Positions 47,769-56,362 of a DNA stretch of 64,000 nt are shown one piece after another. The stretch's first letter is position 1, and each line of letters starts with the position of its first letter. Source of the stretch: an uncultured Algibacter sp. (GTDB lineage Bacteria; Bacteroidota; Bacteroidia; Flavobacteriales; Flavobacteriaceae); the NCBI RefSeq assembly GCF_947487575.1, contig NZ_CANKXG010000003.1:124001-188000 (forward strand). The letters run 5' to 3'. A program made the position numbers and the translations under genes. Below the pieces are notes generated by a model. That model ran no database searches. It was given only the letters and a program-made list of their open reading frames with translations, and had not been told where the DNA came from.

Positions 47769-50033
47769 TTATTTTTTTAGTTTGAATGTTGTTTCTAAAT
47801 ATTCTTGTGAAGAGGTACCCACTTTTACAGTATAGTCTCCTGCTTCTAAAACTTTTTTCATTGAAATACCAGTAAACTCTAACATTTTTGGTGTTATGGT
47901 GAAAGAAACCGTTTTACTTTCTCCAGCGTCTAGTTCTATTTTCTCAAAGGCTTTGAGTTCTTTGTCTGGTCTTGTTACTGAACCAATTTCATCTTTAATA
48001 TACATTTGCACCACTTCTTTGGCTTTAACGCTACCATTGTTAGTGACTTTTACGCTAACTTCTAACTCAGTATCTGGTGTTATTTCTGCATTTGAAATTG
48101 CAATATCTGAATATTTGAAATCGCCATAACTTAACCCATGACCAAAAGGATATAACGGCCCTTTACCCAAAAATAAATATTCTTTTTTATAGTTGATTTC
48201 TTTCATGCTATAATGGTATGGCAATTGCCCAATAGATCTTGGAATTGTTACAGGTGATTTACCTGATGGCGACACCTCTCCAAAGATGATTCTTGCTGTA
48301 GAATGATCTCCAAATTCACTTAAATCCCAAGTGTCTAAAATAGCATCTGCATGTTCAGAAATGGCATTTATAGATAATGTTCTTCTATGTTTTAATACTA
48401 CAATTACTGGTTTTCCTAAGGCTTTAATTTTTTCAACCAACTCGTCTTGAGGCCCTACAGGGTCTATCGTAGCGCGGTCTCCTAAAGTACTGCTGCTAAA
48501 ATAAGCTTCTTTAGCGGTGTACTTATCGCCTCCTAAAAACAATATAGATACATCGGCAGACCTCGCTTTATTCACCAAACTGGCAATGGCCTTTGGATCT
48601 CTTTCTAAAAGCTCTGGTGCACCACCTTTTTGATTGGTTAATTGAAAGCCTTTTTCTGCAATAAATTTTATATTGGAACCTGCTGCAGACTCAAACATTT
48701 GTTTTGTATCTTCATTTAATAGCGGCCCTAATAATGCCACTTTTAAAGACTTGTTTTTTGATAATGGCAAGGCTTTATTTTCATTCTTTAATAAGATAAC
48801 AGACTCTAAATCTGACTCTTTAGCTAATTCTAAAGACGACTCAGCTCTTACTCCTTTTTTAACCGCTTCAATATCGATGTAAGGATTATCGAACAATCCT
48901 AAAATAAATTTTGTTCTTAGTACACGTCTTACAGATCTATCTATTAGTTTTTCTAGATCTGGATTATCTTTTACCATTTCTGGTAAGTACGCATAAGAAT
49001 CTTCAGCATATAAATCAATATCTATTCCTGCTTCTAAGCCCATTTGTGCTGCGGCTTCTGGAGACTCTGCCACATTCATAAAATAATACAAGCGTGCGAT
49101 ATCGTTAGAATCTGACACCACGTAACCTTCAAACCCCCATTGGTCCCGTAATACGCCCGTTAGTAATTCTGGATTACCATGACTTGCCACACCGTTTAAA
49201 TCGCCATGAGATGCCATAACACCTAAGGTTTTTGCTTCTTTTACTGCCGCTTCAAACGGTGGATAAATTTCATCAATTAATGTTCTTTCAGAAATTTCAA
49301 TGGCTGCAAAGTTAGAGCCTCCTAATACTTGCCCGTACCCTGCAAAGTGTTTTGCTACGGCACCAATATGTGTTCCGTTTCCTAAACCTTCGTAATTACC
49401 TTGCACACCAATTATGGCATTTTTAACCATTTGCGTTGTTAAATAGGTGTCTTCTCCAAACGCCTCACTCATGCGTCCAAAACGTGGATCGCGAACAATA
49501 TCTGCTTCTGGAGAGTGGCACATATGCATGCCTCTTAATCGTGCTTCTCTACCTACAACATCCCACTGGCGTCGCACTAAATCTGGATTGAATGATGCTG
49601 CAGACGTCATTGGGCGACCAAACTTAGTACAACCTTCGGCATCTACACCGTTATATGATTCTGTAACGAATAATGCAGGAATACCCCAACGGTTGTTTTC
49701 TATAATGTATTTTTGAAGTTCATTGTTCAGTTTAGCAGCAGCAACAGCATCAATATGCTCTCCTGGGTTTTTAATACCTGCAATACCCAACTTTAGCTTT
49801 TCTATAACTTTATCAGAAAGTTTTAAGTTGCCGTTTTCATCAGGTTTTGTACCAATATTAGCATGAAAAATTCGCATTTGAGCCACTTTCTCTTCAAGTG
49901 ACAACTTTGGCAATAATGCTTCTACACGCTCATCAATTGATAAGGACGCATCTTTATAATCGGCAGAACTAGATGCCTTTGTATTACATGACACTACAAT
50001 TAATAATACGGCTATAAAAAATAATTTCTTCAT
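47769..50033 (-). CDS. GH3 beta-glycosidase lipoprotein, probably beta-xylosidase/beta-glucosidase
   Basis: The lipobox is VLLIVVSC. Domain order is the GH3 N-terminal TIM barrel (about 30-370), the C-terminal alpha/beta sandwich (about 400-640) and an Fn3-like tail (PDKELKAFEKIELDAGES, TVSFTITPKML). Landmarks are GRMSEAFGEDTYLT, AVAKHFAGYGQVLGG, and the nucleophile loop VVSDSNDIARL with Asp308. The gene has 6 bp to the GH43 upstream and 9 bp to GH105 downstream, so these form a tight operon. In an ulvan setting it would release terminal beta-xylose, or beta-glucuronate-linked sugars. Family membership is firm and specificity is inferred. Confidence 0.94.
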   Translation of the reverse strand: MKKLFFIAVLLIVVSCNTKASSSADYKDASLSIDERVEALLPKLSLEEKVAQMRIFHANIGTKPDENGNLKLSDKVIEKLKLGIAGIKNPGEHIDAVAAAKLNNELQKYIIENNRWGIPALFVTESYNGVDAEGCTKFGRPMTSAASFNPDLVRRQWDVVGREARLRGMHMCHSPEADIVRDPRFGRMSEAFGEDTYLTTQMVKNAIIGVQGNYEGLGNGTHIGAVAKHFAGYGQVLGGSNFAAIEISERTLIDEIYPPFEAAVKEAKTLGVMASHGDLNGVASHGNPELLTGVLRDQWGFEGYVVSDSNDIARLYYFMNVAESPEAAAQMGLEAGIDIDLYAEDSYAYLPEMVKDNPDLEKLIDRSVRRVLRTKFILGLFDNPYIDIEAVKKGVRAESSLELAKESDLESVILLKNENKALPLSKNKSLKVALLGPLLNEDTKQMFESAAGSNIKFIAEKGFQLTNQKGGAPELLERDPKAIASLVNKARSADVSILFLGGDKYTAKEAYFSSSTLGDRATIDPVGPQDELVEKIKALGKPVIVVLKHRRTLSINAISEHADAILDTWDLSEFGDHSTARIIFGEVSPSGKSPVTIPRSIGQLPYHYSMKEINYKKEYLFLGKGPLYPFGHGLSYGDFKYSDIAISNAEITPDTELEVSVKVTNNGSVKAKEVVQMYIKDEIGSVTRPDKELKAFEKIELDAGESKTVSFTITPKMLEFTGISMKKVLEAGDYTVKVGTSSQEYLETTFKLKK

Positions 50034-50039
50034 TAGTTT

Positions 50040-51410
50040 TTAATTATTTGTTTGATTGTTAGTTTTAAATTTGAATCGGTTTAGTTTGAAAGATTGTTGG
50101 TTTACGCCTTTAAACACAAAGCACAACGACTGATTATCTTTTATATTTTTAGTTGTAAAGTTTCTTTTTTGAAAGGTATAAATTTCATTTTTAGGCACAT
50201 TACAAGTAAACAAGAGTATACCATTAGCATCATTTTCTCTCACTTCTATTTGTAGTGCTGCTTTTGCAATAACTTCTAATTCTAAAGTAGTTACGTTACT
50301 TAAATTCTTAATATTTGGATAGACAACGTAGCTTAAACCTTCGGTTGGTTCTATTGAAAATCCGCCTTTGGTATTTTCAACTTTTGCTACATCATTAGAC
50401 TTGAAAAAATCTTCAGCCTCAATAGTAGCATTTGCATTATAATTGCCCACACCAACACCATCAACTCTTATCGTTGCCATTTCACCATTAGCTTTATAAT
50501 GCACGTAACTTATAAAACTATCTCTAAAATAGCGATTTCCAGTTTGACTGATATCACAATATACGTAATACCATTGGTTATGCCACTCAAAAAAACTACC
50601 ATGGCGTCCTTGTAAAAATCCATTAGGCCACGTTGGAGCTTCATATCCTTGTGCAAAACTTTCTTCTTTTATTACAGTGTCTTTATAATCGTAGGGCCCA
50701 TAAACATCGTTAGACATGGCATAAAAACAGCCCCAAGACAAATAGTATTTACCATTGTATTTGTGTACAAATGGTTTATCATCAGTTGGCATTTTTGTAT
50801 TACTACCATCAGGATTGTAGGGTCCTCTCGGGTTATTTATAGTTATTTTTTTTGGTGTTTCAGCTAAACTTATCATGTCATCATTAAGTTTTGCTATATA
50901 ATAGTCCCAAACACCAAAAATGATATAGTGCGTGCCGTTATCCTCAAAAATTGCCATATCATATTCATGGGTTGGCGTTAATGTACTATCTAATAATGGT
51001 TTTTCTAAAACGTCTTTCCAAGTCCCAACTGGAGTATCGCCTACTACAACCCCTGTTTGATCATTCCCTTCAGAAAAATACCAATAATATTTTCCGTTTT
51101 TATAGCCTACATCTGTAGCCCAACATCTTGTAAAGTCTTTTCCTAAGTATGTATTTTTAGGATTTAACACACTACGTTTTGTCCAATTTACCAAATCTGG
51201 TGATGACCAAATCCACCAATCTTCCATGATAAATTTATCATTATTTATAGACTTATCATGTGATGCGTAAACGTATGCGGTATCGTTAAAAATATGAATA
51301 TGCGGATCGTTTAATCCTTTATTTGGCACTATTGGATTTTGAGCATAAGTAAACACTATACATCCAAATAATACTACTTTAAATAGCTGTTTATTCATAT
51401 TCTTAAACAT
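50040..51410 (-). CDS. GH43-type glycosidase with C-terminal CBM6-like domain
   Basis: A signal peptide ends CIVFTYAQ; starts at 51410 or the internal ATG at 51398 are both possible. The five-bladed propeller (about 22-320) has the GH43 triad pattern: base Asp35 in LNDPHIHIF, the EYDMAIF Asp, and acid Glu257 in EAPTWPNGF. The last 110 residues form a CBM6-like beta-sandwich starting ATIEAEDFF. It most likely removes beta-xylose or alpha-arabinose-type residues; in ulvan degradation GH43 enzymes are reported as xylosidases. It sits between a lipoprotein (51417) and GH3 with 6-bp gaps. Confidence 0.93.
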   Translation of the reverse strand: MFKNMNKQLFKVVLFGCIVFTYAQNPIVPNKGLNDPHIHIFNDTAYVYASHDKSINNDKFIMEDWWIWSSPDLVNWTKRSVLNPKNTYLGKDFTRCWATDVGYKNGKYYWYFSEGNDQTGVVVGDTPVGTWKDVLEKPLLDSTLTPTHEYDMAIFEDNGTHYIIFGVWDYYIAKLNDDMISLAETPKKITINNPRGPYNPDGSNTKMPTDDKPFVHKYNGKYYLSWGCFYAMSNDVYGPYDYKDTVIKEESFAQGYEAPTWPNGFLQGRHGSFFEWHNQWYYVYCDISQTGNRYFRDSFISYVHYKANGEMATIRVDGVGVGNYNANATIEAEDFFKSNDVAKVENTKGGFSIEPTEGLSYVVYPNIKNLSNVTTLELEVIAKAALQIEVRENDANGILLFTCNVPKNEIYTFQKRNFTTKNIKDNQSLCFVFKGVNQQSFKLNRFKFKTNNQTNN

Positions 51411-51416
51411 GTTTGC

Positions 51417-52196
51417 TTATTTACATGTTATTTCGCTGAAGTTAGCAACTTTGGCCTGTTCTAGTGTTCTATCTGTTTTAAATAGTACAAATTGATCTAT
51501 AGCATGCGACCTTGAACGCCCAGAAATTTCAACATCGTAAGTTCCTGCATTATCAAATGTTACAAAAACATCATACGGATCATTATCATTTGTAGATGAT
51601 CTCCAAAACCATTCTCCCAATCTATTCATATATATTTTAAACCATCCATCTTTACTAGACCCTTCTGGGTTTGGTGTTTTCCCTGAACCTCTTGGATATA
51701 CGCGTAGCCCAGTATTTAACTTCTCTCCGTAAAAATCATCTCCTTTAATTCTTAACCAAGAGTCATTATGTTCTGTATTACTATTGCCTGTGGTTATTCT
51801 AGAGTTCCAAACAAATTGATAAGTTCCAGGTGTATTTATTTTTATAGAGAACTTAATTAATCCTTGCCCCGGATTATTAAAATTATCTGCCCCAGTCCAA
51901 ACTAAATATCCATCGCCTTTAAAGCCTGCCAAAGCCCTAGTTATTGTCCAGCCATTGGCTGTAGCGCTAGGGTTTTCAATATCTACACGAACAAGACCAT
52001 CTTTCTCAATAAATAATTTACCAGATACACAGGTATCAACTTGCTCTACTTCTTCTTCCTCCTCTTCATCTTCTTCTTTATCCGTTTCCATTATTTCTTC
52101 GGACTCATCATTTGAATTATTTGAACAGGAACTAGCGATAGCAGTTAAGTTAAAACATAAAATAAAAATTAATATATTACTCTTGGATTTTTTCAT
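51417..52196 (-). CDS. Surface lipoprotein with acidic linker and beta-sandwich domain, function unassigned
   Basis: The ATG at 52196 is chosen because it begins the lipoprotein signal (KSKSNILIFILCFNLTAIA, lipobox ASSC). The in-frame candidate upstream at 52241 is a TTG. An unusual stretch with nine consecutive acidic residues (KEEDEEEEEEVEQVD) links the anchor to a mature domain of about 200 residues. That domain has TPGTYQFVWNSRITTGNS, NRLGEWFWRSSTNDNDPYDV and GTYDVEISGRSRSHAIDQFV, a pattern common in marine Bacteroidetes carbohydrate-binding or PUL-associated sandwich proteins. No named family is certain. It is the first gene of the GH43-GH3-GH105 operon and has an operator-like repeat 78 bp upstream. 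Confidence 0.8.
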   Translation of the reverse strand: MKKSKSNILIFILCFNLTAIASSCSNNSNDESEEIMETDKEEDEEEEEEVEQVDTCVSGKLFIEKDGLVRVDIENPSATANGWTITRALAGFKGDGYLVWTGADNFNNPGQGLIKFSIKINTPGTYQFVWNSRITTGNSNTEHNDSWLRIKGDDFYGEKLNTGLRVYPRGSGKTPNPEGSSKDGWFKIYMNRLGEWFWRSSTNDNDPYDVFVTFDNAGTYDVEISGRSRSHAIDQFVLFKTDRTLEQAKVANFSEITCK

Positions 52197-52274
52197 TTTC
52201 ACTACTTTGCTTTCTAATGTAAATTCAATAAAATTTTTCAATGTTTAAATATAAAATATGATTACTTGACACCT

Positions 52275-52291
52275 ATCCTGTACTATGCCGA
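52275..52291 (-). promoter_or_regulatory. Operator-like direct repeat
   Basis: Halves are ATCCTGT (52275-52281) and ATGCCGA (52285-52291), 10 bp start to start, upstream of the lipoprotein-GH43-GH3-GH105 operon. The distance to the ATG at 52196 is 78 bp. Confidence 0.5.
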
Positions 52292-52336
52292 AAATGATAT
52301 ATCTCCTTAAACATGAGTTAAAATCCAAAGACCAAC

Positions 52337-54190
52337 TCATTCTTTTTTTATTAAAACAACCCAATCCTTATCATAGGACAAAGGAGGCATCCCTAATACT
52401 ACAACATTACCATTAGCTTCAACTGAAGTAATAGAACCATCTTGTAAGCTCCCACCATTTCTTGGATCAAACCATTTGATTTTAAATGTATAATTAGAAT
52501 TCCCTAAATCAATTTCCAAACTATCAACTACAGATTCAGCATAGACGACATAAACTTGATCTTCTTTAGCCAAGCAATATGAAGTATCATCTATTACTAA
52601 AGCATCACTAGGTTCCATCTCCCAGAACGGGATATACTTATTAAAAAACTGTAATGCATACCGGTTTTGATCCCAGAATAAATCACGACTCCTAAAATCT
52701 TGACATGTTAAATCTGAGTTTGGACTTGCATATCCAAAATACCATTCTACACCATAACCACCTGCCATAAGCGTTCCCCACATCGCTCTAGATCTTGCAA
52801 AATTATGTTCAGGGTCTTCATCATCAGGTAACAAGGCAATATTGGCTTTTCCTGGTTCATCAACTGATAGTGCCCATTTTTTACCTGTAGCGTTTGATTT
52901 TTCTCGCCATTTTAAAACTCTTGGATGTACATCTACAAACTCAGGGTCTCGCAATTGCAAAGAAGCTCCTGTTAAGGGGGATTGGTCTCCTATTAATTCT
53001 GCATACCTATCGTCTTTATTCGGAAATGTATGAATAACTAAATGACTGTTATAAGCATCTAACTTTGAAACATAATTGGCTACTTTAACAACCTCTTCAA
53101 TTGGTTGATTATTTTCTTCACCTAAATTCCAATTCATGGATAAGTGATGACCAAACCTTGCAATTAATTCTCTGTAGTACAATTTACCTTCCGTTCCAAA
53201 AACACCTTTATCCATTAAATGGTCTGTCTCAGTTTCGTGTGTTTTAAAATGTAGAAATATGCCTTTTGTTTCGGCATATTCGAAAATACGTTCCCACTGA
53301 TCTAACTTTGAAACATCAAATCTTGTTTTATGAAACATGGTTTCCCATGCTTCTTTATTTTTCTTTATACTGGCATAGGTTTCATAATCTTCAACTGGAA
53401 CTTTCAATAGGTGTGGAAATATATTTCTATCATCACCATCTATGTTAAAGGTTAAAAATGAAAACACATTAAGCTCTTCGCTCGCTAAATAATTAATAGC
53501 ACCTAAAAGGTTTTTTCCTTTAGTTTCTTGCCACAAATATTGTATTCCGCTTTCATCAAAGTCTTTTGCATGTGGTTCCCATGCTTTTTGAAAACCTAGT
53601 GCATTTGTAGAAACATCAAAATCTGTATATGCTAATAAATTCTCAGGAGCATCAACACCTAATTTTATGAAGTATTTTTGACTTTCGGCAAACTTTAAAT
53701 ACGATTCACCAATATATTGAAGCCTACCTTTAGCACGATTATCTTTTCCTTTTTTATCAGATTCAGAGATTGTGAATTTTCCAGATTGACCATCCATAAA
53801 ACCTGCACTAGAGGCTTTTCTTAAATCATCAGACACAGCTATATTGTCTCCCTTTTTAAAAGAAACGGAGTAAGTCCATTCACCAATACCATCTGGTGTA
53901 AAACGCACTTGCCAAATATTTCCAGAACTACTACTTGTTTCAGCAGCATTACCATCGGCTGCATAAAACCCTGGAATTTCATAAGTTTTATCTCCTTTTT
54001 TAAAGATTACATCTAAACGGTAATTCAGAAATGGATTTACTTGATTTAGCTCACTAGTCTGGGGTCCTTCGAAGTTAAGAACAATTCTGTGCCATTTTTT
54101 TAGCTCGCCTTCTATTACTACCTCTTCGTATTTCTCACAAGTACTTAACACAAAAAATAACGAAAAGAGAAGATAGACGAATTTATTCAT
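52337..54190 (-). CDS. DUF5060-type glycoside-hydrolase-like lipoprotein
   Basis: The signal peptide ends with a possible lipobox LSTC. Residues of about 30-135 fit a DUF5060 sandwich (VLNFEGPQTSELNQVNPFLN to GIGEWTYSVSFKKG). Residues of about 150-520 fit a TIM-barrel glycosidase-like domain with YFIKLGVDAPENLLAYTDFD, a possible acid/base in MNWNLGEENNQP, and VEWYFGYASPNSDLTCQDF. The final 90 residues resemble the collagenase-type C-terminal sheet often attached to DUF4038/DUF5060 enzymes (IKWFDPRNGGSL). I do not recognise a defined substrate. It has 7 bp to the PL24/25-like lyase upstream and is likely cotranscribed with it. Confidence 0.78.
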   Translation of the reverse strand: MNKFVYLLFSLFFVLSTCEKYEEVVIEGELKKWHRIVLNFEGPQTSELNQVNPFLNYRLDVIFKKGDKTYEIPGFYAADGNAAETSSSSGNIWQVRFTPDGIGEWTYSVSFKKGDNIAVSDDLRKASSAGFMDGQSGKFTISESDKKGKDNRAKGRLQYIGESYLKFAESQKYFIKLGVDAPENLLAYTDFDVSTNALGFQKAWEPHAKDFDESGIQYLWQETKGKNLLGAINYLASEELNVFSFLTFNIDGDDRNIFPHLLKVPVEDYETYASIKKNKEAWETMFHKTRFDVSKLDQWERIFEYAETKGIFLHFKTHETETDHLMDKGVFGTEGKLYYRELIARFGHHLSMNWNLGEENNQPIEEVVKVANYVSKLDAYNSHLVIHTFPNKDDRYAELIGDQSPLTGASLQLRDPEFVDVHPRVLKWREKSNATGKKWALSVDEPGKANIALLPDDEDPEHNFARSRAMWGTLMAGGYGVEWYFGYASPNSDLTCQDFRSRDLFWDQNRYALQFFNKYIPFWEMEPSDALVIDDTSYCLAKEDQVYVVYAESVVDSLEIDLGNSNYTFKIKWFDPRNGGSLQDGSITSVEANGNVVVLGMPPLSYDKDWVVLIKKE

Positions 54191-54197
54191 TGACTAT

Positions 54198-56267
54198 TTA
54201 TTTTATTACTATCCGCTTTACTAAGTTATCATTATTATTGGTTAACTTTAGAAAATAAACACCTTGACTAAACTTTGAAAAATCAACTTGGTTTTGTAAA
54301 ACTTTACCCTTATCCAAAATTTGTCCTTGTATATTAACTAAAGTATATTCAAGGTTTTTAATATTAGATTGAATATTGAAAACACCTTCACTTGGATTAG
54401 GGTAAACAGCAACGTCATTTTGGTTAAACGAGTTAACGCTCAAAGGTGTTTTCAAAAATAATTCCAGCTTATCTGGTTCGCTAGATAGTGAGCGTTCCTG
54501 CTTTAACCTTATTACGTTTTCACCCAGAGTTAATTCAACATTAGGAATTGTATTCTGCCCATAAACATTCCAATCTCCAGTTTTTTCCATTAATACATTA
54601 TCATACAATTGCCCGTTCACTGTAACATCCATAGTTGAATCATCCCTGTTTCTAACCGCTACAAACAGTACTAAATTATATAGACCCGCTTGAGTCACTT
54701 GAAATCTATATTCCAAAAATTGATCTTTGGCAAATGAATCTATATATTCACCTCCTGAAGCACTAGAGTTTGTACCTACCACTATATCAGACGATGCTGT
54801 TATATAATCTTCTGCCTCTAGTAAGTAATCAGGAACTTCAACAACAGGAATATCCTCTTCTGAAAGGGTAAATACTTGTACATGTAACGGGCGAGCATCG
54901 CCACCAGCTAGTTGCATTAAATATACATAGAGTTTATCATCTTGTACAAAAGCATCAAAATGCATAAAACTTTCACTAGCAGTTCCTGTATAAATTATTT
55001 TCCAATCACTATCATCTTCCAAAGTAGTTTTAATATTTACCTTACCACCCAAAAGCTCCACCATAAACACATGGCTTTTATAACTATAAATTTCACCTCT
55101 AACGCTTGGGTTAGGTATTAATCCATCAACACTACTTAAAAACTCAGTAGTACCAGAAGCCCTATAATAGTGAACATTTCTATTATCTACACGTGTTATA
55201 AAATGTATTGCTTCATTCTCTGTAACTGTCCAAGCAGGATCTGAAGTTGTTCTAGGGAACGTTGCCGTACCATAATCGTCTCCTGGTTCTGCAATTTTAA
55301 CTGGATCTAAATTTTCGTCTATATTATTCCGTATTGGCAATGTAATCGCTTGGTTATTTACGTTAAACCATTGACTTGATTGATTTTTGGGTACTTCATT
55401 AGTATAAGCATAATACAAACCACTATTAATAGAATACCCATTAGTTGGATTAGCACTTGTATTATTAGCATACCTAATAGCAAAACCACTAAAAAATTTA
55501 CCATTTAAAAAACGTTCACCTCCGTACATATTATTTCTATTAGGCAAAGGAATTGAACCATCATGAAATAACCAATTGTCTGTCCATACATTTCCATCAT
55601 AGTGTGCCATAAAAATATCACCATTACCTGAACCTCCTACTCTATAACGGGTAACTAAACTTCCATCATCAGCTCTATGAATCATTGGATAGGTTATTCT
55701 TTCATAGTTTTCACCTTGTTTTAAATAATTTTGCTTTGGATTAAAAATATCTAAAGTAAACTCACTATCCGGCACAAAAGCTTTATTTTTCAAAGATACT
55801 GAGTAATTAAAAAAGTCGTTTGGCAATGATGATGAGCTATAGGCATGCATGTCATACATAATATGAATTGTATTATCTATAGTGCTTACACCTATAGCAG
55901 CGGTATTGTGGGAATCTCCTTTTGTTGGATCAGTTCCTCGAAAACCCACATGCTGATGAGGAAATTCTATGGTAACCCAACTTGAATTTGCTACATTTAA
56001 GTTTTTCCTAGAAAGCATTAAGTTACGCTTATCCATACCACCTTTGTACCATGTAACAAACACATAACCATTTACAACATCTATACAATCACCATGAGGT
56101 GTAATACGTGGTGAAAATTGATAGGCTACGCCCTTTACTCCATCAAAATACAATCCATTGTTGGCAACGACAGTAGATTCATCTAAGTTAGCAGCTAGTT
56201 GTTTTTGAGCTTCAACTAAAGAACAAAACACTAATACCAAATATAACCCTAAGTAGTACTTTTTCAT
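54198..56267 (-). CDS. PL24/PL25-like beta-propeller ulvan lyase with CBM and T9SS sorting domain
   Basis: A signal peptide ends SLVEAQ. Residues of about 30-470 match BNR_4-type ulvan lyases (PL24/PL25) in key places: TPHGDCIDVVNGYVFVTWY, GDSHNTAAIGVS (His120), IMYDMHAYSSS (His141), YERITYPMIHRADDGSLV and TRYRVGGSGNGD. The two His and the Tyr/Arg segments correspond to catalytic residues reported for the PL25 structure. This is followed by a CBM6/35-like sandwich (LLEAEDYITASSD to TLGENVIRLKQ) and a type IX sorting domain (VAVYPNPSEGVFNIQS). It would cleave extracellular ulvan to short oligomers, complementing the PL28 lyase. It is preceded by the terminator of the sulfatase-GH78 gene. Confidence 0.85.
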   Translation of the reverse strand: MKKYYLGLYLVLVFCSLVEAQKQLAANLDESTVVANNGLYFDGVKGVAYQFSPRITPHGDCIDVVNGYVFVTWYKGGMDKRNLMLSRKNLNVANSSWVTIEFPHQHVGFRGTDPTKGDSHNTAAIGVSTIDNTIHIMYDMHAYSSSSLPNDFFNYSVSLKNKAFVPDSEFTLDIFNPKQNYLKQGENYERITYPMIHRADDGSLVTRYRVGGSGNGDIFMAHYDGNVWTDNWLFHDGSIPLPNRNNMYGGERFLNGKFFSGFAIRYANNTSANPTNGYSINSGLYYAYTNEVPKNQSSQWFNVNNQAITLPIRNNIDENLDPVKIAEPGDDYGTATFPRTTSDPAWTVTENEAIHFITRVDNRNVHYYRASGTTEFLSSVDGLIPNPSVRGEIYSYKSHVFMVELLGGKVNIKTTLEDDSDWKIIYTGTASESFMHFDAFVQDDKLYVYLMQLAGGDARPLHVQVFTLSEEDIPVVEVPDYLLEAEDYITASSDIVVGTNSSASGGEYIDSFAKDQFLEYRFQVTQAGLYNLVLFVAVRNRDDSTMDVTVNGQLYDNVLMEKTGDWNVYGQNTIPNVELTLGENVIRLKQERSLSSEPDKLELFLKTPLSVNSFNQNDVAVYPNPSEGVFNIQSNIKNLEYTLVNIQGQILDKGKVLQNQVDFSKFSQGVYFLKLTNNNDNLVKRIVIK

Positions 56268-56303
56268 TTTTTTATTAATATGTCTTTGTTCTTACACAAA
56301 ACT

Positions 56304-56341
56304 TACAAAAAAGCCAGTAAAATAAACAATTTACTGGCTTT
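56304..56341 (-). terminator. Hairpin terminator after the sulfatase-GH78 gene
   Basis: AAGCCAGTAAA (56311-56321) pairs perfectly with TTTACTGGCTT (56330-56340) across an 8-nt loop. The minus strand continues into a T-run (A-run at 56307-56310). It ends the transcript of the 56363 gene, so the 54198 lyase needs its own promoter in the short space that remains. Confidence 0.9.
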
Positions 56342-56362
56342 AAAATATTTTTATACTCTTTT

